DNA of 64,000 bases from a virus, in the IMG/VR virus record IMGVR_UViG_3300033149_002633, positions 1-64,000 of that record; one strand, given 5' to 3'. The notes beneath the pieces were generated by a model, which did not search any database, was not told the DNA's origin, and worked only from the letters and a program-made list of their open reading frames with translations. This document shows positions 1-7,846 of this stretch, piece by piece. Positions within the stretch are counted from its first letter, which is position 1. The number at the start of each line of letters is the position of its first letter. Position numbers and translations under genes: made by a program.

Positions 1-803
1 TCTTCAATATCTATAAGATGTTCAGTAGTTATATATTCCACTTTACTAAATGTTATTCTATGTATTCTGCATTGGTGCTTATAAAATAATTCTCTATCTT
101 TGATGTTATGTACCCAGAGTTTCATTCTGATTGGTCTTCCAAGCCTAATCGTTATAGTAACTAATTTTATACTGTAATTATCATCAAATTTTATTATCTT
201 GTGAGCTCTTTTTACAAGATGTTCTAAAGCGGATTTCAGATATTTGTCTTTCTCTACATCTTCAAAGGTTATCCCATCATTGAATACTATTTCTTCGTAG
301 TTCTTAAAATCTTCAAAGTCAAAATCATTTGAAAACCAATAGAACTTCCTCTCATATCGTGGTTCATCAAAAAAGTTAAAGATTTCCCATTTTGCAACTG
401 ATTTATGACTTCCTACTATCAAATAACAGCTTTCTGCTCTTCCACTGTCCGTAAATCTCAACATTGTTTCAGCTAATCTCAAATTTCTGATAGGTTCTTG
501 TTGTGTTTCAGCATTTAGCATATAGTCAGCAAATTTGAACAAATCAACAATTAGAATATCGTCACTCATATAGAACCAATCAACAAATACCTTATCGTGT
601 TTTCTTCTAGCTATGAAATCTACAGCTTCAGTCTTTGAACAAGTCCAGAGTTCGAAATTTATTTCTTCAAGTTTATAGTTATATTCTTCTGCATATCTTT
701 CAGCGTCTCTTCTCATATCAGCAACAGTACTATCAATACTATAATGCATATAATGTCCTTGAGCGTTATTATATGCGTCTGAACTCATTCGTAATTGTAT
801 CAT
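1..803 (-). CDS. Hypothetical protein, cut by left window edge
   Basis: Open minus-strand frame from ATG 803-801 that runs off the left end with no stop (about 267 codons visible), so the C-terminus is missing. The start overlaps the TAA of the gene at 803-1087 by one base (TAATG), which suggests coupled translation within an operon driven from about 1391-1407. The protein begins MIQLRMSSDAYNN and is rich in aromatic and charged residues. No P-loop, Cys cluster or membrane segment is visible and I do not recognise a family. Confidence 0.75.
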   Translation of the reverse strand, partial: MIQLRMSSDAYNNAQGHYMHYSIDSTVADMRRDAERYAEEYNYKLEEINFELWTCSKTEAVDFIARRKHDKVFVDWFYMSDDILIVDLFKFADYMLNAETQQEPIRNLRLAETMLRFTDSGRAESCYLIVGSHKSVAKWEIFNFFDEPRYERKFYWFSNDFDFEDFKNYEEIVFNDGITFEDVEKDKYLKSALEHLVKRAHKIIKFDDNYSIKLVTITIRLGRPIRMKLWVHNIKDRELFYKHQCRIHRITFSKVEYITTEHLIDIE

Positions 804-1087
804 TATTCCACCACCTCATCTGCTAATGTTTTCGCTCTCATCAGTTCATCTACTTCCCAAATTAGCTGTTGTACCTCTCTCGCTATCTCTCCAGCGTGAG
901 TATATCTATAATCGTCTGCTTCCATCGAAGAGACGAGTATATCTCCAGCCCCGATAGGTTCAGCTACTATATGGTCGTAATCTTTGTCGTAATAGATATT
1001 GTACCAATATCCGCGCATTCTGGTCTTTGCTGTTTTACCAGATAGAATTTTTTCTAAAATCTTATTGATTGTCCTCTTCTGTACCAT
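803..1087 (-). CDS. Hypothetical 94-aa protein
   Basis: Small acidic protein with a basic N-terminus (VQKRTINKILEK) and an aromatic stretch (GYWYNIYYDKDYDH). The reading frame is packed between neighbours: its start lies 26 bases inside the 3' end of the gene at 1062-1346, and its stop shares a base with the next start. No family recognised. The tight overlaps and conserved strand support a real gene. Confidence 0.7.
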   Translation of the reverse strand: MVQKRTINKILEKILSGKTAKTRMRGYWYNIYYDKDYDHIVAEPIGAGDILVSSMEADDYRYTHAGEIAREVQQLIWEVDELMRAKTLADEVVE

Positions 1088-1346
1088 TTTTAATCACATC
1101 CATTACTTCATTATATATTTTCTCAAGAGCACTTATCTCAAGTGCTTCAGCATTTACATAATTTCTTTTGTCGTTTGCTTTCACATATAGTTCAACTTTG
1201 ACAAATTCATCACTATCATCATATCTTGTGTATATAGTTCTCACGACAAAAGTTCTCGTTTTCACTTCTGCATCTTTCTCGCCATATTCTTTTTCTAATG
1301 CGAGAATTATTTTCCATTTTGCATTTAGTCTTTCTATTATATTCAT
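1062..1346 (-). CDS. Hypothetical protein, first gene of operon
   Basis: The start is placed at ATG 1346, preceded by GGTGATACCA, a good archaeal ribosome site; a longer frame from a GTG at 1355 would bury that site. The 94-residue product has an amphipathic N-terminal helix (NIIERLNAKWKIILALEKEYG), then a predicted beta region with FVKVELYVKAN. It is the first gene after the promoter at 1391-1407. Family not recognised. Confidence 0.72.
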   Translation of the reverse strand: MNIIERLNAKWKIILALEKEYGEKDAEVKTRTFVVRTIYTRYDDSDEFVKVELYVKANDKRNYVNAEALEISALEKIYNEVMDVIKNGTEEDNQ

Positions 1347-1390
1347 TGGTATCACCGTTTTGTTATCTACATTACATACACTACATACAC

Positions 1391-1407
1391 TATTTAAAGG
1401 TTTTGTT
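1391..1407 (-). promoter_or_regulatory. Archaeal promoter for genes 1346 to 1
   Basis: Read on the minus strand this is an AAAACC element followed by TTTAAATAG, matching the BRE-TATA arrangement repeated throughout the window. It lies 45 bases upstream of ATG 1346, leaving a short leader with a GGTGAT site. Confidence 0.6.
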
Positions 1408-1413
1408 TTATTT

Positions 1414-1434
1414 CGGATTTTCGGAGAAAATCCG
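1414..1434. terminator. Perfect 9-bp inverted repeat between operons
   Basis: CGGATTTTC and GAAAATCCG are separated by three bases (GGA). It lies downstream of the gene at 1520-2179 and just upstream of the next promoter, so it may end the upstream transcript or bind a regulator. No T-run follows it on the minus strand, so terminator function is only a guess. Confidence 0.4.
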
Positions 1435-1519
1435 TCATGACATTACTTAACCGAAAAACCGAATTTTGAAAAATTTCGAAATGTTAAAAAAGAAGAAAAA
1501 GAAATAGAGTATAATGAAT

Positions 1520-2179
1520 TCATTCATAGACTACTACAAAACGAGTATCTTTATGTTCTCTCACGAATTTGAGCAGTTTGTATATCAATTGTATATCTCT
1601 TTCTCCTTCAAACTCGTTATAGCTCTTTACAAATTCAGTATAATTTTTGTAGAATTCCTTAAGATTATCCTCATTTATCTCGCATAACATAAGATGATAA
1701 ATGTCTGATGGGAAATCTTGTCCTTGAAAAAGATAGTAAAAGTTAAACTTGTCACAATCTTCAATGTATTCTTTCCAGCTCTCTACAATGTCATAACATC
1801 TTACGTATTTTTCTGGAACCACAAAATCTGTCATATCCTCATAGAACCCTTGTTCTAATGCTACTTGATACACTTCTTCATCTATCTTTTCTTTCAAATA
1901 GTCAGTTGGTAATAGCAGTTTTTCTATATCCAACTCAAATAAGAGGAACTTGTAAATCAAATCTTCTATCTCGTGACCGAATGCTATGTAGTGCTCATCT
2001 GGTTCTTCATCTAAATCAGTAAAATCGCTGAAATACAAGTAATCGAACTTCTCCACTACCCAATATTTCCAGAAATTATACCAGCTATCATATCTCGCAT
2101 AAGAAGGGAAAAGAGGGACATTTGTTTTGAACTTTATTTCCCCTTTCAAATCGTCTAAACTGTATAGTGTTAGTCTCAT
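1520..2179 (-). CDS. Hypothetical 219-aa acidic protein
   Basis: Aromatic- and acid-rich protein (many Y, F, W, D, E), predicted mainly helical after an N-terminal beta segment (MRLTLYSLDDLKGEIKFK). The start ATG overlaps the TGA of the small zinc protein at 2176-2328 (ATGA), so the two are probably translated together. No recognisable domain. Confidence 0.75.
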   Translation of the reverse strand: MRLTLYSLDDLKGEIKFKTNVPLFPSYARYDSWYNFWKYWVVEKFDYLYFSDFTDLDEEPDEHYIAFGHEIEDLIYKFLLFELDIEKLLLPTDYLKEKIDEEVYQVALEQGFYEDMTDFVVPEKYVRCYDIVESWKEYIEDCDKFNFYYLFQGQDFPSDIYHLMLCEINEDNLKEFYKNYTEFVKSYNEFEGERDIQLIYKLLKFVREHKDTRFVVVYE

Positions 2180-2328
2180 TCTTCTTCCTCCTCTTCCTCT
2201 TCTTCAAACTCGCATTCGCAGTAGGCTGGTGCATCTGCCCACTCTGGTAGATAATATGTCCTTCCACATTCTGTACATTTCCATATTACATCCTCCCCAT
2301 CTGGATTTTTTACTATTTTGAATGGCAT
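2176..2328 (-). CDS. Small zinc-ribbon protein (50 aa)
   Basis: Short gene starting at ATG 2328 with AGGTGATACC six bases upstream. The product has a CTEC pair (18-21) and a CEC pair (37-39), enough for one zinc ribbon, and ends in nine consecutive Glu. It is the first gene after the promoter at 2361-2376 and overlaps the next gene by ATGA. Zinc binding is inferred; the acidic tail could contact a basic partner or mimic DNA. Confidence 0.75.
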   Translation of the reverse strand: MPFKIVKNPDGEDVIWKCTECGRTYYLPEWADAPAYCECEFEEEEEEEEE

Positions 2329-2360
2329 TTGGTATCACCTACTTACACTACTCGCAGATG

Positions 2361-2376
2361 TTTTTAAACCTTTCGA
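2361..2376 (-). promoter_or_regulatory. Archaeal promoter for 2328-1520 operon
   Basis: Minus strand reads ATCGAAAGG then TTTAAAAAC, close to the window consensus TTTCGAAAGGTTTAAA. It lies 33 bases upstream of ATG 2328. Confidence 0.7.
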
Positions 2377-2462
2377 TATTTTTCGGTTATTCGGTAATAA
2401 TACTGCAAATAGTGTAAATAAGGCTCGAAACTTTAAAATAAGTGGAAAATAAATGGTAAAAC

Positions 2463-2915
2463 GGTGCTTTTTTCTTCATTTTTTGCACCTTAACTCTTCC
2501 TCCTTGCCCGAGGGGTTCAGAAAATGGAGGGGAGAGGGATTATCTCTCCGCTTAAGATGTAAGATGGTGGATGAGTAGTCCTAACCTCCGTTTTTGCCAG
2601 AATGAAGAGAAATGGCAGTTTTTGGGGTTTAGAAAGGCTCTAACTTCCGTTTCTGCGTTCTCGCCAATATTTTTTGCCGTTTAGGGTCGCCTACTCTTAG
2701 TTCATGACTGGGGATTGTGTGATGCCGATACAAATTGTGGGGGATTGGTTCTTATTTTCTTCTCTCTGCCTCTCTGGTCGCATTTTTTAAATTTTGCTTT
2801 CAAATTCTGCTTTCTCCCAGCCTCTTTTTATCAAATTTGCCACCTTTAAAATTCTGCAGTTAGAGGCTCTCAGACTGCAGTTTATGCTATACACGTAAAT
2901 GTAATACTTTGCTCC
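2463..2915 (-). ncRNA. Candidate structured non-coding RNA
   Basis: A consensus promoter at 2937-2953 points left into about 450 bases with no credible gene. The stretch is visibly richer in G+C than the rest (2521-2580 has 27 G/C of 60), as expected for structured RNA in an A+T-rich genome. It contains short hairpins (GGAGAG/CTCTCC at 2531-2549) and a twice-occurring CTAACYTCCGTTTYTGC motif (2581 and 2640). It ends near a GGTGC/GCACC stem (2463-2489). The longest plausible frame is under 30 codons. Exact ends are inferred. Confidence 0.45.
2581..2656. repeat. Two copies of CTAACYTCCGTTTYTGC, 59 bp apart
   Basis: The 17-base motif occurs at 2581-2597 and 2640-2656 with two substitutions between copies. 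Both lie in the gene-free region, within the candidate non-coding RNA. Could be a paired RNA loop, a protein site or an origin iteron. Confidence 0.5.
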
Positions 2916-2936
2916 TCCCAGCAAAATTCAAGAACC

Positions 2937-2953
2937 AATTTAAACCTTTCGAA
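2937..2953 (-). promoter_or_regulatory. Orphan archaeal promoter facing left
   Basis: Minus strand reads TTCGAAAGGTTTAAATT, an almost perfect match to the window promoter consensus. No open frame follows for about 590 bases, and the next gene (2328) has its own promoter, so this one probably drives a non-coding transcript starting near 2915. Confidence 0.65.
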
Positions 2954-3000
2954 CATCTCTTCTTTGCTTAACGACCCCCGTAACGAATTTGTCGGTATCT

Positions 3001-3095
3001 GTAATACGATAGGTAAAACGAAATTTGTAATACGTTCTTCTCCCTTTTCTATAATATAAAAGGGACTGAAACGTATTACAACGACCTTGTATTAC
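3001..3095. promoter_or_regulatory. Nested dyad with four GTAATAC half-sites
   Basis: GTAATACG lies at 3001 and 3027, CGTATTAC at 3072 and GTATTAC at 3089. Perfect 10-bp arms TTGTAATACG (3025-3034) and CGTATTACAA (3072-3081) share their centre (3053) with an inner CCCTTTT/AAAAGGG pair (3042-3064) whose loop is a TATA-like CTATAATAT. The half-sites match the operators at 9978, 11254 and 15775. May be a control region or part of an origin. Confidence 0.55.
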
Positions 3096-3185
3096 AAAAT
3101 CCAAAACTCAAAGAAAAGGAAGGGAGAAAGGCAGAGGGTGGAAAAGAGGAAAAAAGACTTCCAGTGGAAATGGGGGTGAAAAAGC

Positions 3186-3210
3186 TATAGGGGGTCTATA
3201 TAGGGGGGTT
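3186..3210. repeat. G-run direct repeat TATAGGGGG
   Basis: TATAGGGGG is followed after a few bases by TATAGGGGGG on the plus strand, just beyond the 3' end of the 3258-3932 gene. On the transcribed strand these are C-runs, which could mark a transcript end or a protein site. Low information, reported because G-runs are rare in this A+T-rich DNA. Confidence 0.35.
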
Positions 3211-3257
3211 GAAAACTTAAAAAATTAAAGTGAATATAAAAAGGAAAGTTAAAAAAA

Positions 3258-3932
3258 TTAAGTGAAAGGCTTAAGAATAGATTGAAGAATAGAAGAAGCA
3301 CGAGAGACAAGAGGAAGAGGAACAAGAATAGAAACGTTAGAAGCAAAAACGTTACTGGTAGGAAGACGGACAAAAGCAAAAGTAAGACCCTCCTCAGCCA
3401 TACGCTCACGAAAACGGTCAAGAACAATCTTGTTCTCCTCCTCAGTAAGAACACCACGAAGACGAGCTTCGTGACGAGAAATACCGTAGAGAAATTGAAG
3501 ACATTCAATCTCCTTAGATTTCTCAAGACCCCTAAAATTGTAGTAGCCACGCCAACCACAACTGATGTACTTAGTGTGAGAAATGATGTCTAAAAGAAAA
3601 GAAGCATCATCATCAGAGAGAGAATTAATATTATCCACACAAAACTCGTCAAAAGTGCTGTCAAAGTAGATGAAAGGATTGTCGTAAAGAATGAAAGAAG
3701 TAAGTTTGCCGTTCTTATAAAAAGCAAGGTTACAAGCATCAGAAAGGTTGTAGTAACAAGTAAGACAAATCTGAGCGTAAGAACCATCAACGGTATTGAC
3801 CTCGAACATCTCTTCAGTGTCACCCTTATAATCAACCCATTCTTCTAAATCATTGTTCCAAATATATTCATCACCACATTGAGGACAAGTATAGGTAATC
3901 TTATCATTGTTTTCGCTATTGTCATTACTCAT
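3258..3932 (-). CDS. Zinc-ribbon protein, 224 aa
   Basis: The start is set at ATG 3932, which has a GAGGAGGTT ribosome site; the frame stays open to 4070 but that part overlaps the upstream gene. An N-terminal CPQC (about residue 15) pairs with CLTC (about 56) to form a probable zinc ribbon. The rest is mixed alpha/beta with YFDSTFDEFCVDN and no family I recognise. Overlaps the upstream gene by eight bases, last of the operon from 5088. Confidence 0.75.
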   Translation of the reverse strand: MSNDNSENNDKITYTCPQCGDEYIWNNDLEEWVDYKGDTEEMFEVNTVDGSYAQICLTCYYNLSDACNLAFYKNGKLTSFILYDNPFIYFDSTFDEFCVDNINSLSDDDASFLLDIISHTKYISCGWRGYYNFRGLEKSKEIECLQFLYGISRHEARLRGVLTEEENKIVLDRFRERMAEEGLTFAFVRLPTSNVFASNVSILVPLPLVSRASSILQSILKPFT

Positions 3933-4344
3933 TGATGATAACCTCCTCAGTGACAGAAGAGATAGAACGAGACTTCTTCTTTCTCTTTCTCCTCCTAAGC
4001 TGGTGGAAACGATTGAGCCTAATCCACATAAAGCCGTATTTAACTCGAAAAGTAGCACGTGTAGGGTCATAATCCTCTAACCACTCACGATAACCATCGA
4101 CATAGGCTTCAATAACGTGAGCTGGAATAACTTTAACTCCCAGACCTCGAAGGTACTGAAAAGCGTTAAGTTCGCTAATGCGATTGAAACGTCTTTCAAA
4201 CTCTTCAATTTGCTCTCTCTTGAGCTTTCTGTCAATCAGAAAGGTGCCATAAATGACACTGGTGGTCTGGTGCATCTCTCTAAGCCTTAGAACATAGACT
4301 TTCTCAAACTCTTGTTCTTCAATTTCTTCAATTTGTACATTCAT
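3925..4344 (-). CDS. Hypothetical basic-tailed protein, 139 aa
   Basis: The start is ATG 4344, preceded by GAGGAGG; codons upstream to 4461 belong to an overlap with the previous gene. The product begins with an acidic segment (MNVQIEEIEEQEFEK), has a charged helical middle (RKLKREQIEEFERRFN) and ends near a run of Arg/Lys (RRRKRKKKSRS) that may bind nucleic acid. Family not recognised. Confidence 0.7.
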   Translation of the reverse strand: MNVQIEEIEEQEFEKVYVLRLREMHQTTSVIYGTFLIDRKLKREQIEEFERRFNRISELNAFQYLRGLGVKVIPAHVIEAYVDGYREWLEDYDPTRATFRVKYGFMWIRLNRFHQLRRRKRKKKSRSISSVTEEVIINE

Positions 4345-4546
4345 TGTTTTTTTCCTCCTCTGGAATTGAAACTGAGACCTTTTTCTTTGAAAAAGACCCC
4401 AGATATGTATCTGCATAAATGATTTCGTTAGGATTGAAAGAAATATATCTCTTTTCTTCACAACTGGTACAAGCGAGTGTAACAGAAAGAAGGGTAAGAG
4501 AATGAAAACTATCTACTATAACCCAATTGTGTGTCCTCTCACTCAT
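4328..4546 (-). CDS. Small protein with CxxC pair (72 aa)
   Basis: The start is ATG 4546 with AAGGTGAG upstream. One CTSC pair near residue 27 could be half of a zinc site, as in neighbouring proteins. Overlaps both neighbours by 8 to 17 bases. No family recognised. Confidence 0.6.
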   Translation of the reverse strand: MSERTHNWVIVDSFHSLTLLSVTLACTSCEEKRYISFNPNEIIYADTYLGSFSKKKVSVSIPEEEKNNECTN

Positions 4547-4817
4547 TCTTCTCACCTTCTTCTTGCTTTCCTTCAGCCATTTCGACAAGCTTCTTTAGAC
4601 CAATGTAGAAGGGAGGAACTTCGAATTCCTCTTCTCCTAAAATCTCTTTTCTGCCAATATATTCATAGAAATCGATAATACAGAAACTTAGATAAGCTGT
4701 ATCGACCAGAGTGAATTTATCATAGTTCTCGACTATGAGCTCCAACTCTTTCTTTATTCGCTCTCTTACTGGCAATCTTTTTATCTCTTCAACTCTACCA
4801 GTTATTTTCTTCATCAT
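4539..4817 (-). CDS. Hypothetical helical protein, 92 aa
   Basis: Begins MMKKITGRVEEIKRLPVRERIKKE and is predicted mostly helical with an acidic C-terminus. The start lies inside the 3' end of the upstream gene; either of two consecutive ATG codons could be used, with GAGGAGG in the upstream coding sequence as ribosome site. No domain recognised. Confidence 0.7.
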   Translation of the reverse strand: MMKKITGRVEEIKRLPVRERIKKELELIVENYDKFTLVDTAYLSFCIIDFYEYIGRKEILGEEEFEVPPFYIGLKKLVEMAEGKQEEGEKNE

Positions 4818-5088
4818 CTAAATCATCCTCCTCATCTTCTATTTCTCTTATCTGAGTAGCAATAGATTTAACGAACATTTGCATACATTCTGGTTTGTTG
4901 CAAATGAACTCTTCTTCAAGATATCCTTCTGGATAACCATCTGGAATGAAGTGAAAGACAGCTGGTTGTCCGCAGTAGTTACACATAGGTCTATCTTCTT
5001 CAGACCACTCGCTACCTACTTCGATTTCCTCACGAAAGCTTCCATAATCGATACCTCTCGTGACTTTTGAGGTGTATTTTTTACCCAT
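4795..5088 (-). CDS. Treble-clef-like zinc protein, 97 aa
   Basis: Start ATG 5088 has an ideal GGTGATACC site. CNYC (36-39) and CNKPEC near residues 63-68 form a four-Cys zinc module, like a small treble clef, followed by an acidic tail (EIEDEEDDLDDEE). First gene after the promoter at 5121-5138. Function unknown; in archaeal viruses such proteins are often regulators or adaptors. Confidence 0.78.
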   Translation of the reverse strand: MGKKYTSKVTRGIDYGSFREEIEVGSEWSEEDRPMCNYCGQPAVFHFIPDGYPEGYLEEEFICNKPECMQMFVKSIATQIREIEDEEDDLDDEENNW

Positions 5089-5120
5089 TTTGGTATCACC
5101 AAACTATTTTTATCGACAAC

Positions 5121-5138
5121 ATATTTAAAGGTTTCGAA
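5121..5138 (-). promoter_or_regulatory. Archaeal promoter for 5088-3258 operon
   Basis: Minus strand reads TTTCGAAACCTTTAAATA, an exact copy of the strongest promoter form here (compare 15750-15768). It lies 33 bases upstream of ATG 5088. Confidence 0.75.
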
Positions 5139-5156
5139 AAAAAGAGGAAAAAAGGA

Positions 5157-7055
5157 TTAAAAAAGACGATAAAATTCAGTAGCCCAGAGAATATTGTTTT
5201 CATCAATGAAATATTGATATTTGATAGTCGAAGAAACAGTAGTAAGAACAACTTCGTTCCATTGTTGTTCAGTGAGATACTCACGAGAACAACGTAAGAT
5301 GTGACTGTTATTAAGTTCAAAGACGAAGATGGTATTATCATCAACTACATAAGAGCCAATGTTCTTAACTTCTGCGATTGTGTAATCATCACCCACATTA
5401 GTATTGTTGCTAAACATAGACTTGAACTCCAATCTTGTTTCTCTGACTACCTCACTCGCACTCATACCTTCTGCTTCAGTCATAGCGACCATATTAGTGT
5501 CCTTAGCATCGATGATACAGAAATATGACAATCTGTATAGTTCTCCATTTGTCCAATAGACTGGGATGTAATATGCCAATCTGTAACCTACAGCAGTCTC
5601 GATAGTGTAAAGAATAGGCATACCAGCATTGTAAGAGCCTCCACTGGGAGAGACAATCATCCCTTCTGCTATTCGTTCAACAGTGTCAGTAGAGATTAAG
5701 CCAAAATCTCGTAAATCATAGTAAGTCATATGACCAGTTCTATCAACCTTGAAAAGTCCAAAAAGAGACTTAGAAGAGGAAAGGAGACCAGTTCTCGGAA
5801 TGGTTGGTAAGACTGCTATAACTTCACTTCTATTATCTGGATTTACTATGTAGCGTAAGTCTTCGACCCATTCAAATCTATCTTGAGAAGCTCTTCTAAA
5901 CAAACCCCAACCAGCCCAAAAACTGATATTGGTGTCGTAACGTGTGTCACGTTTTTTTCCCCATCTATCTACCATTCTCTCAATTAGTTTTTCAGAATAG
6001 ACTTGTATCACATAGTCTGGCAAATGGTCATATTCATCGAGGGAATAAGATTTGAGTAGAGACCCATCTGAGACATCAATGATATCTATACCATCTGCAT
6101 ACCATCTACCCCAAACATCTTTAGTAGTCTTAGTACATACATAGACCCATTTCTTCAACTCATTGTCCCAAGCTGGATAATTGCGAGTATAAGTATATTC
6201 TCCTTCTCCAGACCATACATGAGTGTTGTCACGTCTAAAGTTGAGAACGTTAAGTCTGTGATTATACCAGAGATTGTCTGCATAATTAAAATCTTTAACT
6301 TTAATCACGATAGGCTCAGCGTTAGGATTGTTTGTATTGACGAGGATAATACCCACGATTTTATTATTTCTTTCTGGTATTCTGGTCTCGTAACGATATA
6401 AAAGTAACCAATACAAAGTCCCATTTATCTTTACAACGTTCATGTCTGCAATCTGGAGATGGCTCCCAAATACAGACGAATGTTGTTTTGCTATACTAAT
6501 AGCAAAATCCTTAGTAACTAAGCGAATGTCCGTATCCAATGCTTCGTTATTGAAAGGTAACTCCCCAGTTACGTAATCTATGTTCTCATCTACCCAATAA
6601 GCCATATCCATATGCATATTAGCCAAAATAATAGGAACACCAATTATTAAGAATAGGAGAGACAGCACAGTTAATATACCTAATATCCAGTCAGAAAATA
6701 AAATTATAGATTTATGGAGTTTGTCTTCTTGATTGACTAACACAGAAAATGAAATAATGATATTAATAGGGAATAATATCGTAGTCCATTGCCAAGCCAT
6801 ATTTAACATCATTCTTGTCCAGAACACAAATCCCCAGCATAGAAAGATTATTGGTATCGATAGAATAATACAGAGGATTAGAGGAGTAAAATCATAAGAG
6901 AATTCATAGTAATATTTTTTCTTTTTCTTTTTCTTTTTCTCCTTGTCAGTATAACTATGGTTATACTCTTTTTCAACATTCAATCCCAGCACGAAAGCTA
7001 GGAATATATAAGGCAAAAATGCCAATAAAAAAACAAATACACTACTTGCATACAC
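5157..7055 (-). CDS. Large membrane protein with external domain, 632 aa
   Basis: Start ATG 7055 has a GGTGAT site. Residues 1-27 form one hydrophobic segment, followed by a run of eight or nine Lys (about 39-47), then three more segments at about 57-80, 84-106 and 122-145. By the positive-inside rule the Lys loop is cytoplasmic and the remaining ~485 residues lie outside. That domain is Trp/Tyr-rich and predicted beta (NGTLYWLLLYRYET, YYIPVYWTNGELYRL), perhaps a repeated-blade fold. Family not recognised. It sits among early-type genes rather than virion genes, so it may alter the host envelope, act in superinfection exclusion or prepare lysis; all inference. Confidence 0.8.
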   Translation of the reverse strand: MYASSVFVFLLAFLPYIFLAFVLGLNVEKEYNHSYTDKEKKKKKKKKYYYEFSYDFTPLILCIILSIPIIFLCWGFVFWTRMMLNMAWQWTTILFPINIIISFSVLVNQEDKLHKSIILFSDWILGILTVLSLLFLIIGVPIILANMHMDMAYWVDENIDYVTGELPFNNEALDTDIRLVTKDFAISIAKQHSSVFGSHLQIADMNVVKINGTLYWLLLYRYETRIPERNNKIVGIILVNTNNPNAEPIVIKVKDFNYADNLWYNHRLNVLNFRRDNTHVWSGEGEYTYTRNYPAWDNELKKWVYVCTKTTKDVWGRWYADGIDIIDVSDGSLLKSYSLDEYDHLPDYVIQVYSEKLIERMVDRWGKKRDTRYDTNISFWAGWGLFRRASQDRFEWVEDLRYIVNPDNRSEVIAVLPTIPRTGLLSSSKSLFGLFKVDRTGHMTYYDLRDFGLISTDTVERIAEGMIVSPSGGSYNAGMPILYTIETAVGYRLAYYIPVYWTNGELYRLSYFCIIDAKDTNMVAMTEAEGMSASEVVRETRLEFKSMFSNNTNVGDDYTIAEVKNIGSYVVDDNTIFVFELNNSHILRCSREYLTEQQWNEVVLTTVSSTIKYQYFIDENNILWATEFYRLF

Positions 7056-7066
7056 TTTTTATCACC

Positions 7067-7252
7067 TTATAAAAATTCTGTTATATCTTCTACATTTTCG
7101 ATTATTTCTGAGATTTCTTGTAGAGCATCAGAAAAGTCCTTAATAGTATAGTCGCAAAATGGGTTAAATCGATTGAGAACACTACGGATTTGATTTATCT
7201 TAATCTTATAATCCGTTATTTCTCCTTGAAGCATTTTAATAATATTATTCAT
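7067..7252 (-). CDS. Hypothetical small helical protein (61 aa)
   Basis: Probably begins at ATG 7252 (MNNIIKMLQGE); the open frame reaches 7276 inside the upstream gene. Heptad-like hydrophobic spacing suggests a helical hairpin. It resembles the neighbour at 7245-7562 in composition, and both may be four-helix partners. Family unknown. Confidence 0.6.
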   Translation of the reverse strand: MNNIIKMLQGEITDYKIKINQIRSVLNRFNPFCDYTIKDFSDALQEISEIIENVEDITEFL

Positions 7253-7562
7253 CTTTATCGTCCCAGTTATAAACAATAGATAATTCCATTTCTAATCTTA
7301 TAGAGCGTAATACAGTATGTAGTTTAGAAGATAATTTATCACCGATTTTACTTATTCTTTTTTCAATCTCTGATATCTCATCGAAATTTACAGAAGTTCC
7401 GAAGTCTATAAGTATAGAAAATTCGTATATATCTTTATCATCAAACTCATCATTTATATTTTTGAGAGTAACATTTAGTCTAGTTATCCAGACATTTACT
7501 TCATCTACTATTTTGAGTATTTCATCAGTTATAGTTCTTATATTTATATTTATTTCTTCCAT
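7245..7562 (-). CDS. Hypothetical helical protein (105 aa)
   Basis: The start is ATG 7562, directly after GGTGATACA. The product (MEEININIRTITDEILKIVDEVNVW) is predicted helical and amphipathic, likely a coiled coil or helical bundle. Overlaps the downstream gene by eight bases. Confidence 0.68.
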   Translation of the reverse strand: MEEININIRTITDEILKIVDEVNVWITRLNVTLKNINDEFDDKDIYEFSILIDFGTSVNFDEISEIEKRISKIGDKLSSKLHTVLRSIRLEMELSIVYNWDDKDE

Positions 7563-7629
7563 TGTATCACCTTCAATTTTTTTCTTTTCGCTGGTAGAAC
7601 ACATCCAGCCAGCTTAAAAAAGAAAAAAG

Positions 7630-7824
7630 TTACCCTACCATTCTAACTTCTATATATGAGGTATTGGTTTTCTTATCTTTTAAAGTTCTGACTGATATTT
7701 TTACCTCTGGATACATCTCCTTCATTTCTTGTTTGACTTTTTTAGCTATCTCCAGAGCAATTTTATGATTAACAAAACCATAAAATCTTACAGTCTCATT
7801 GTCTATCTCTTGCATTTCTACCAT
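7630..7824 (-). CDS. Small alpha/beta protein (64 aa)
   Basis: Start ATG 7824 has AGGTGATAAA upstream. A predicted helix (KIALEIAKKVKQEMKEMYP) sits between beta strands (VRFYGFV, KISVRTLKD, SYIEVRMVG), a ferredoxin-like or dodecin-like small fold. A large imperfect hairpin precedes it (7847-7929). Confidence 0.68.
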   Translation of the reverse strand: MVEMQEIDNETVRFYGFVNHKIALEIAKKVKQEMKEMYPEVKISVRTLKDKKTNTSYIEVRMVG

Positions 7825-7846
7825 TTTATCACCTCGAAATTAGGCT

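Larger units (their letters stand above)
2329..3257. other. Gene-free region (929 bases)
   Basis: The only long stretch without a supportable gene. From right to left: two CCCCCTATA copies on the minus strand (3186-3210), purine-rich sequence (3110-3180), the half-site dyad (3001-3095), the orphan promoter (2937-2953), the candidate RNA (2463-2915) and the promoter of the 2328 operon. The combination also fits a replication origin or packaging region; nothing here decides between these. Confidence 0.6.

Noticed and set aside
3185-3559. Leu/Phe-rich open frame on the minus strand
   Set aside because: It is a shadow of the zinc-ribbon gene at 3258-3932 in another frame; composition is only low-complexity L/F/V and it has no ribosome site.
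5096-5344. 82-codon minus frame
   Set aside because: Overlaps the 3' end of the large membrane protein gene in another frame; low-complexity and no upstream signal.
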